A DNA stretch of 64,000 nt. It comes from Haloarcula argentinensis DSM 12282. GTDB lineage: Archaea > Halobacteriota > Halobacteria > Halobacteriales > Haloarculaceae. Below the pieces are notes generated by a model, which ran no database searches, had not been told where the DNA came from, and was given only the letters and a program-made list of their open reading frames with translations. Position 1 is the stretch's first letter; every line of letters begins with the position of its first letter. Below are positions 59,573-64,000 of the stretch, piece by piece. A program made the position numbers and the translations under genes. The stretch covers positions 294,725 to 358,724 of the forward strand of contig AOLX01000015.1 in the NCBI GenBank assembly GCA_000336895.1, read 5' to 3'.

Positions 59573-60910
59573 TTACCGTTCCTGCACGCGCATGGACATT
59601 TTCTGCCGGGGATGGGCGGTCAACGACGGTAACAGCTCCAGTGGCGTCTCTCCCTGGAACTCCAGTCGGTACTGGCTGGCCGTCGTTGCAGTGATGAGTT
59701 GTGCTTCAAGCATGGCGAGGTGCTTCCCGATGCAGTGGCGCGGGCCACCACCGAACGGGAAGTAGGCGAACCGGGGCCGCTCGTTCGCTCGCTCGGGCTT
59801 CCAGCGCTCCGGGTCGAACGTCTCGGGGTCATCGTAGAACCGCTCGGAGCGGTGAACACCCCACTGTGGGACCATCAACGTCGTTCCGGCCTCGACATCA
59901 TATCCCGATAGCGTCACATCCTCTGTCGGCTCCCGGAAGATAGTGTATACGGGCGGGTAGAGCCGCATCGCCTCTTGGATCACCCATTCGAGGTAGTCCA
60001 GTTCGCGGACGTGTTCCATCCCCGGCCGGTCATCGCCGATGACCTCGTCCAGTTCCTCGTGGACGCGCTGTTCGACCTCGGGATGTTCCGACAGCAGGAA
60101 CCAGGTGTAGGTCAGCGTCAGTGCCGTCGTGTCGTGGCCCGCAAGCAGCATCGTCATCATCTCGTCACGGAGTTGCTCGGGCGACTGGTTCCCGTCGTCA
60201 CGGGCACGCAGGAGTACCGACAGGAAGTCCATCGGACCGTCCTCATCCGTCCCGAGCGAGTCCTCGCGGACCTCGATAATGTCGTCCAGCACCTCGTCCA
60301 GCGTCCGCACGGCGCGGTTGAACTCGGCGTCGTCCGGCATCGGCATCCACTGTGGCATGGCGAACCGGATGGGGTCCGGTTCGAACCGTTGACCCAGCGG
60401 CAGCAGTTGCTCCTCGATGGTCTGGACTCGCTGCTCAGAGAGTTCGACACCCATCATCAGGTCCAGAATCACGTCCAGCGTGACCCGGGTCATCGACTGC
60501 TCGGCGTCAATGACATCGCCGTGGGACCAGTCGGCGATGCGGTCCTTCGCGTGGCCGGTGATCCGGTCAGCCATCCCCGACAGTCGGGCCATCGAGAACG
60601 CGGGGTTCGCGAGCTTTCGCTGCTGCTCCCAGGTCTCGCCTTCGCTCAACAGCAGCCCGTCACCCAGCAGGTCCCCCAACGCGTCGCCCTGAAAGTCGGG
60701 TTTGCGGAACTGGTCGGCCTCCGAAACCAGCACGCGCTCGATTGCTGTCGGGTCACAGAGCATGACCGTATCCATCGGCCCCATGTCGAATCGGGCCACG
60801 TCGCCGTAGGCCCGCTCCAGCGCCGAGATGAACCGGAACGGGTCCCGAGCGTACGTGCGACTACTGCCGAACAACGGTTCGCCCTTCGGTCCGGGCGGCG
60901 TCTTTGACAT
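59573..60910 (-). CDS. cytochrome P450 (CYP174-like)
   Basis: A 445-residue P450. The I-helix motif is AGHDTT (257-262), the K-helix ExxR is EAMR (313-316), the PERF-like segment is FDPERW, and the heme-binding loop is FPFGGGPRHCIG with thiolate Cys393. The layout resembles class I prokaryotic and fatty acid/isoprenoid-type P450s; the haloarchaeal CYP174 family is my best recollection. It starts MSKTPPGPKG and has no membrane helix. It likely needs a ferredoxin partner; none is adjacent, although the window has a ferredoxin at 44 kb. Substrate unknown; isoprenoid or carotenoid is possible from position. Confidence 0.93.
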   Translation of the reverse strand: MSKTPPGPKGEPLFGSSRTYARDPFRFISALERAYGDVARFDMGPMDTVMLCDPTAIERVLVSEADQFRKPDFQGDALGDLLGDGLLLSEGETWEQQRKLANPAFSMARLSGMADRITGHAKDRIADWSHGDVIDAEQSMTRVTLDVILDLMMGVELSEQRVQTIEEQLLPLGQRFEPDPIRFAMPQWMPMPDDAEFNRAVRTLDEVLDDIIEVREDSLGTDEDGPMDFLSVLLRARDDGNQSPEQLRDEMMTMLLAGHDTTALTLTYTWFLLSEHPEVEQRVHEELDEVIGDDRPGMEHVRELDYLEWVIQEAMRLYPPVYTIFREPTEDVTLSGYDVEAGTTLMVPQWGVHRSERFYDDPETFDPERWKPERANERPRFAYFPFGGGPRHCIGKHLAMLEAQLITATTASQYRLEFQGETPLELLPSLTAHPRQKMSMRVQER

Positions 60911-60980
60911 CGACTACTGTTAGTGTCGGACACGCTTGAATGGTATGCCAAATGTCGGGAAGAGAGCGGTTCAGGCACGT

Positions 60981-61361
60981 TTAGAGCCAGCGATCGGCGT
61001 CTAGTTGCCAGTCGGTGTGTCCCCTTACCCAGACGCCGCCGAGACCACCGAGGGCGCTGAGGCCGACAGTGTACAGCAGAAAGAACGCGAACACAAGCGC
61101 CAGAAACAGGTCGTATCCGGGTGCTCCAGGCGGAATCCCGAACCCGAGGAGGCCGGCGATGTACAGCGCCGGAATGAAGAGGGCAAGCAGGGGGACTATC
61201 GCGCAGACGCCGGCCAGCGTTCCCAGCCAGAGCCCCGTCCAGTAGCCGCCGCCGTTGTTCGCCGCGGCCACAGCACCGCCAGCCACCGACGAGAACGGAA
61301 CGAACGACAGAGCAATCGTGACGAGCGCCCCGAGACCGGCGTTGGTCACCGACTCACGCAT
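60981..61361 (-). CDS. DUF5518-like small membrane protein 1, 126 aa
   Basis: A haloarchaeal four-helix membrane protein with a Gly-rich face (ALVTIALSFVPFSSVAGGAV, GLWLGTLAGVCAIVPLLALF, LFLALVFAFFLLYTVGLSAL). It ends with GLSALGGLGGVWV, a motif shared with the neighbour at 61420. The pair looks like tandem paralogues. The function is unknown. Confidence 0.72.
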   Translation of the reverse strand: MRESVTNAGLGALVTIALSFVPFSSVAGGAVAAANNGGGYWTGLWLGTLAGVCAIVPLLALFIPALYIAGLLGFGIPPGAPGYDLFLALVFAFFLLYTVGLSALGGLGGVWVRGHTDWQLDADRWL

Positions 61362-61419
61362 ATGCGTTCGCAGTAGTGGCGGCCGCAGTGATGTAGTTAC
61401 CGACAGCGCCGCTGGCCAG

Positions 61420-61803
61420 TCAGTCGCCGATGGTCGTGTCGTACTTAACGTAGTTACCCAGCCAGCCGCCGAGGGCGCTCAGACCGAGGAAGTACGCGGC
61501 CGTCGTAAGTGTTCCCAGAACGAGTACGAGCAGCCCCATCGCGCCGAACACGCCCAGTGCTTCGGGAGCGATCGCCAGAACCGCGGCCAGAAAGACGAAC
61601 ACGAGCACGAAGAAGACCAGCGATATCGCCAGTCCGATGACGCCGGATAGGAACCCGACGCGAACCCCGTCAGCTCGCTCACCACCTTCGAGATAGCCGG
61701 CGAGGCCACCACCGAGCAACGGCGCGAGCGGGACGAACCCACTCAGCAGCGCAGTCGCGACAGCTCCGATAACGGCGTTGACAAAGGTGTCTCCCTCTCC
61801 CAT
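61420..61803 (-). CDS. DUF5518-like small membrane protein 2, 127 aa
   Basis: A paralogue of the preceding membrane protein with the same layout: an N-terminal helix (NAVIGAVATALLSGFVPLAP), a Gly-rich loop (GGGLAGYLEGGERADG), two long helices (VIGLAISLVFFVLVFVFL, VFGAMGLLVLVLGTLTTA) and the terminal GLSALGGWLGNYV. It is separated from paralogue 1 by 58 nt and from rpsB by 100 nt. Both are on the same strand. Confidence 0.72.
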   Translation of the reverse strand: MGEGDTFVNAVIGAVATALLSGFVPLAPLLGGGLAGYLEGGERADGVRVGFLSGVIGLAISLVFFVLVFVFLAAVLAIAPEALGVFGAMGLLVLVLGTLTTAAYFLGLSALGGWLGNYVKYDTTIGD

Positions 61804-61903
61804 TGCCCGGAGCTACTCCGGGGCTCGTGGTAGGTTTTGTGTTGGTGTCTCCGGCGTTGCGACTCGCGCCCCAGTATTGAGAAAACGAAACAGTTCAGCG
61901 ACG

Positions 61904-62722
61904 TTAGAGGTCGGACTCGAAGTCGTCGAGTCCGTACGTCGGCTCGGCACCGCGGCGGTCGAGCGTCTCGTTGGCCAGCAGCCAGTAGACGACCGACAGC
62001 GCCTTGCGCCCCTTGTTGTTCGTCGGGACCACCAGATCGACGTTCGACGTGGTGTTGTTGGAGTCACACATCGCGATGACCGGGATGCCGACCGTGATGG
62101 CTTCCTTGACAGCCTGGGCGTCACCGATCGGGTCGGTGACGACCACGATGTCTGGCTCGATGTAGCCGTCGTAGTCGGGGTTGGTCAGCGTGCCGGGGAT
62201 GAACCGGCCAGTGCGGACGCGTGCGCCGATCGCTTCGGCGAACTTCTCGGCCGGGAACCGGCCGTACTGGCGCGACGACGCGGCCAGAATCTGCTCCGGC
62301 TCGTAGTTGGCCAGGAAGTCCGCGGCGGTGCGGATGCGCTCGTCAGTCATCGAAACGTCCAGCACGTAGAGCCCGTCGGTCCGGACGCGGTGGATGAACC
62401 GCTCCATGTCCTGGGTCTTCTGCTGGGTTCCGATGTGGACACCGGCACCGAGGTAGTCCTCGACAGGGATGAGGAGGTCAGCTTCCGACTGCTCGTCGGG
62501 CATGACATCCTCGTCCAGCTGTGGGCCGGCGGCCTCGTCGGCGTCGGCCGCTTCGTCGGCGTCCGTGTCGTCGGTTGGTTCGGCCTCTGTCGCCTCTTCG
62601 GCGTCGTCGGCGGGCTGTTCAGCTTCCGTTTCGGTCTCCGCGTCGACCGCTTCGTCGTCCTCGTCGGACGGGTCGAAGTCGGAATCGGACGCGTCGAGAC
62701 CTTCTTTTTCGTTGCCGCTCAT
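61904..62722 (-). CDS. rpsB: 30S ribosomal protein S2 with acidic N-terminal extension
   Basis: A 272-residue archaeal S2. The core starts at about residue 80 ([20 protein letters not shown]), with [20 protein letters not shown] and [20 protein letters not shown] as family segments. The first about 75 residues are a very acidic tail ([20 protein letters not shown] and more) that is not part of the ribosomal fold. It overlaps the eno stop by ATGA, so eno and rpsB are coupled. Confidence 0.95.
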   Translation of the reverse strand: MSGNEKEGLDASDSDFDPSDEDDEAVDAETETEAEQPADDAEEATEAEPTDDTDADEAADADEAAGPQLDEDVMPDEQSEADLLIPVEDYLGAGVHIGTQQKTQDMERFIHRVRTDGLYVLDVSMTDERIRTAADFLANYEPEQILAASSRQYGRFPAEKFAEAIGARVRTGRFIPGTLTNPDYDGYIEPDIVVVTDPIGDAQAVKEAITVGIPVIAMCDSNNTTSNVDLVVPTNNKGRKALSVVYWLLANETLDRRGAEPTYGLDDFESDL

Positions 62723-63924
62723 ACTGCGTTGTCCTCGATACGGATTAGTTCGTTCAGCTTGGCTGTGCGCTCGCCGCCGACCGCGCCGGTCTTGATGAAC
62801 GGTGCGTCAGTGGCGACAGCGAGGTGTGCGATCGTCGTGTCTTCCGTCTCGCCGCTGCGGTGGGAGACGACGGACTCGTAGCCGCTTGCCGTCGCCAGTT
62901 CGATGGCGTCGACAGCGTCGGTAAGTGTCCCGATCTGGTTCGGCTTGATCAGGATGGAGTTCCCGGCGTCGGCGTTGATACCGGCCTGCAGGCGCTCGAC
63001 GTTGGTGACGAACAGATCGTCGCCACAGACGAGCGTCTGGTCACCGACCTGTGCGGTCAGATCCGCGAAGGCCTCGTAATCGTTCTCGTCGAGTGGGTCC
63101 TCGACGTAGACGAGATCGTACTCCTCGACCTTCTCGGCGATGTACTCTATCTGCTCTTCGGTGGACTTGACGCCGTCGTCGTAGACGTAGCCGTCCTCAT
63201 CGTCGTCGTAGAGTTCCGCGCCGGCAACGTCGAGGCCGAACGAGATTGCGAAGCCGAAGTCGTCGGCGACGGTCTCGACGGCCTCGTCCATGATCTCGAA
63301 CGCTTCGTCGTCCGAAACCGACGGTGCCCAGGCTCCTTCGTCGCCCTTGCCCGCTGGCAGGTCGCGGTCGGCCAGGATGTCGTGGACCTCCTGGTGGACC
63401 GCGGCGTTGGCGAAGACGGCCTCTTCGACGCTCGGCGCGCCGACGGGGGCCGCGAGGAACTCCTGAATGTTCGTGGCATCCGCGGCGTGCTCGCCGCCAC
63501 CGATGATGTTGCCCAGCGGCGTCGGGTACTCGTTGCCCCGGAACGTGCCGCCGAGGTGCTGGTACAGCGGTGCGCCCAGCACGTCGGCCCCGGCCTTTGC
63601 AGCCGCCATCGAGATGGCGACGGCGCTGTTGGCTCCGATGCCGGAGAAGTCGTCGGTGCCGTCGGCGGCGTGGAGCGCCGCGTCGACATCGCGCTGGTTC
63701 CCGGCGTGGACCTCACCGATGAGTCGCGGGAGTGCCTCCTCGCGAGCCTTGGCGATGGCCTCGTTGGCGGGGAGCTCGATGGCCTCGTACTCGCCCGTGC
63801 TTGCGCCGCTCGGTGCCTTGCCACGACCGAAGCCCCCACTTTCGGTGAGAACGTCGGCCTCGACGGTCGCGTTCCCGCGGGAGTCGAGGACGCGGCGGAG
63901 TCGGATGTCAGTGATGAGCGTCAT
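62719..63924 (-). CDS. eno: enolase
   Basis: A 401-residue enolase interconverting 2-phosphoglycerate and phosphoenolpyruvate. Motifs seen: [14 protein letters not shown] (loop), [12 protein letters not shown], the Mg ligands in [21 protein letters not shown] and VCGDDLF, the catalytic Lys in [11 protein letters not shown], and the [10 protein letters not shown] loop. Order matches family. It is slightly shorter than bacterial enolases. The start lies 2 nt after the stop of rpoK, so rpoK-eno-rpsB form one transcript. Confidence 0.97.
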   Translation of the reverse strand: MTLITDIRLRRVLDSRGNATVEADVLTESGGFGRGKAPSGASTGEYEAIELPANEAIAKAREEALPRLIGEVHAGNQRDVDAALHAADGTDDFSGIGANSAVAISMAAAKAGADVLGAPLYQHLGGTFRGNEYPTPLGNIIGGGEHAADATNIQEFLAAPVGAPSVEEAVFANAAVHQEVHDILADRDLPAGKGDEGAWAPSVSDDEAFEIMDEAVETVADDFGFAISFGLDVAGAELYDDDEDGYVYDDGVKSTEEQIEYIAEKVEEYDLVYVEDPLDENDYEAFADLTAQVGDQTLVCGDDLFVTNVERLQAGINADAGNSILIKPNQIGTLTDAVDAIELATASGYESVVSHRSGETEDTTIAHLAVATDAPFIKTGAVGGERTAKLNELIRIEDNAV

Positions 63925-63926
63925 CG

Positions 63927-64000
63927 TTAATCACTCCTGTTGACCGTAAACGGTAGGACGCCAGCGTCGTACTCCTCGGCGGCGATGAGTATCGGCTGGG
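63927..64000 (-). CDS. rpoK: RNA polymerase subunit K (RpoK), C-terminal part
   Basis: The last bases, read on the minus strand, encode [19 protein letters not shown] followed by NRSD and the stop codon TAA at 63927-63929. This matches the conserved C-terminus of archaeal RpoK (omega/RPB6 homologue). The rest of the gene lies beyond the window. Two bases separate it from eno. Confidence 0.85.
   Translation of the reverse strand, partial: QPILIAAEEYDAGVLPFTVNRSD

Overview
The window is GC-rich chromosomal DNA from a haloarchaeon (class Halobacteria). The support is the strongly acidic proteins, archaeal translation genes (aIF2-beta with a TRAM domain, L7Ae, S28e, L24e, TmcA, an archaeal GluRS and the C-terminus of RpoK), an isoprenoid-lipid set (mevalonate kinase, isopentenyl phosphate kinase, GGPP synthase), Tat signal peptides, and TATA boxes about 27 nt upstream of start codons as expected for leaderless mRNAs. 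A Haloarcula-like genus is plausible, but that is an inference from memory of gene content, not a computed assignment.

Layout. 0-9 kb: housekeeping and small haloarchaeal genes (CapA-like lipoprotein, HTH/DICT pair, aIF2-beta, cysteine synthase, SRAP protein, ThDP enzyme, TIGR00300 ornithine cyclodeaminase-like enzyme). 9-12.2 kb: a KaiC-type double-ATPase/histidine-kinase pair. 12.2-17.6 kb: ZIP transporter, SDR, aroA, degenerate receiver, aroC, uracil-DNA glycosylase. 19-20.5 kb: tRNA-Ser(UGA) with degenerate att-like copies of its 3' end, then an AT-rich stretch holding one foreign-looking membrane protein. 20.5-24.8 kb: surface protein, small regulators, GTP cyclohydrolase III, CBS protein, GNAT, tRNA-Thr(UGU). 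25-28.3 kb: three-gene membrane dehydrogenase module (polytopic protein, Tat-exported subunit 3, GMC flavoprotein). 28.4-32.5 kb: MsrB, glutaredoxin, the rpl7ae-rps28e-rpl24e-ndk operon and a nitronate monooxygenase. 32.6-39 kb: TmcA chain, acyl-CoA ligase, luciferase-like oxidoreductase, HTH-GNAT fusion. 39-44.2 kb: an ETF electron-transfer cluster (ferredoxin, EtfB, extended EtfA, FixC-FixX fusion). 45-49.5 kb: a 7TM-PAS histidine kinase and GluRS. 49.5-64 kb: the conserved archaeal supercluster rpoK-eno-rpsB ... mvk-ipk ... rnj-idsA, followed by an ArsA-type ATPase.

The strongest unusual signal is inside that last supercluster. Between rpsB and mvk lie two small membrane proteins, a cytochrome P450, a 57-residue ORF and a histidine kinase whose second PAS domain carries the full LOV photoreceptor signature, including the photoactive cysteine. 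A predicted blue-light sensor and a P450 therefore sit beside the isoprenoid genes. A 496-residue membrane protein with a very acidic disordered tail is also lodged between ipk and rnj. Other notable items are a tandem duplication of the 3' end of the ornithine cyclodeaminase-like gene, an array of about seven hairpins at 49.6-49.9 kb, and the cytochrome-less GMC dehydrogenase module. I saw no CRISPR array, rRNA or intact insertion sequence.
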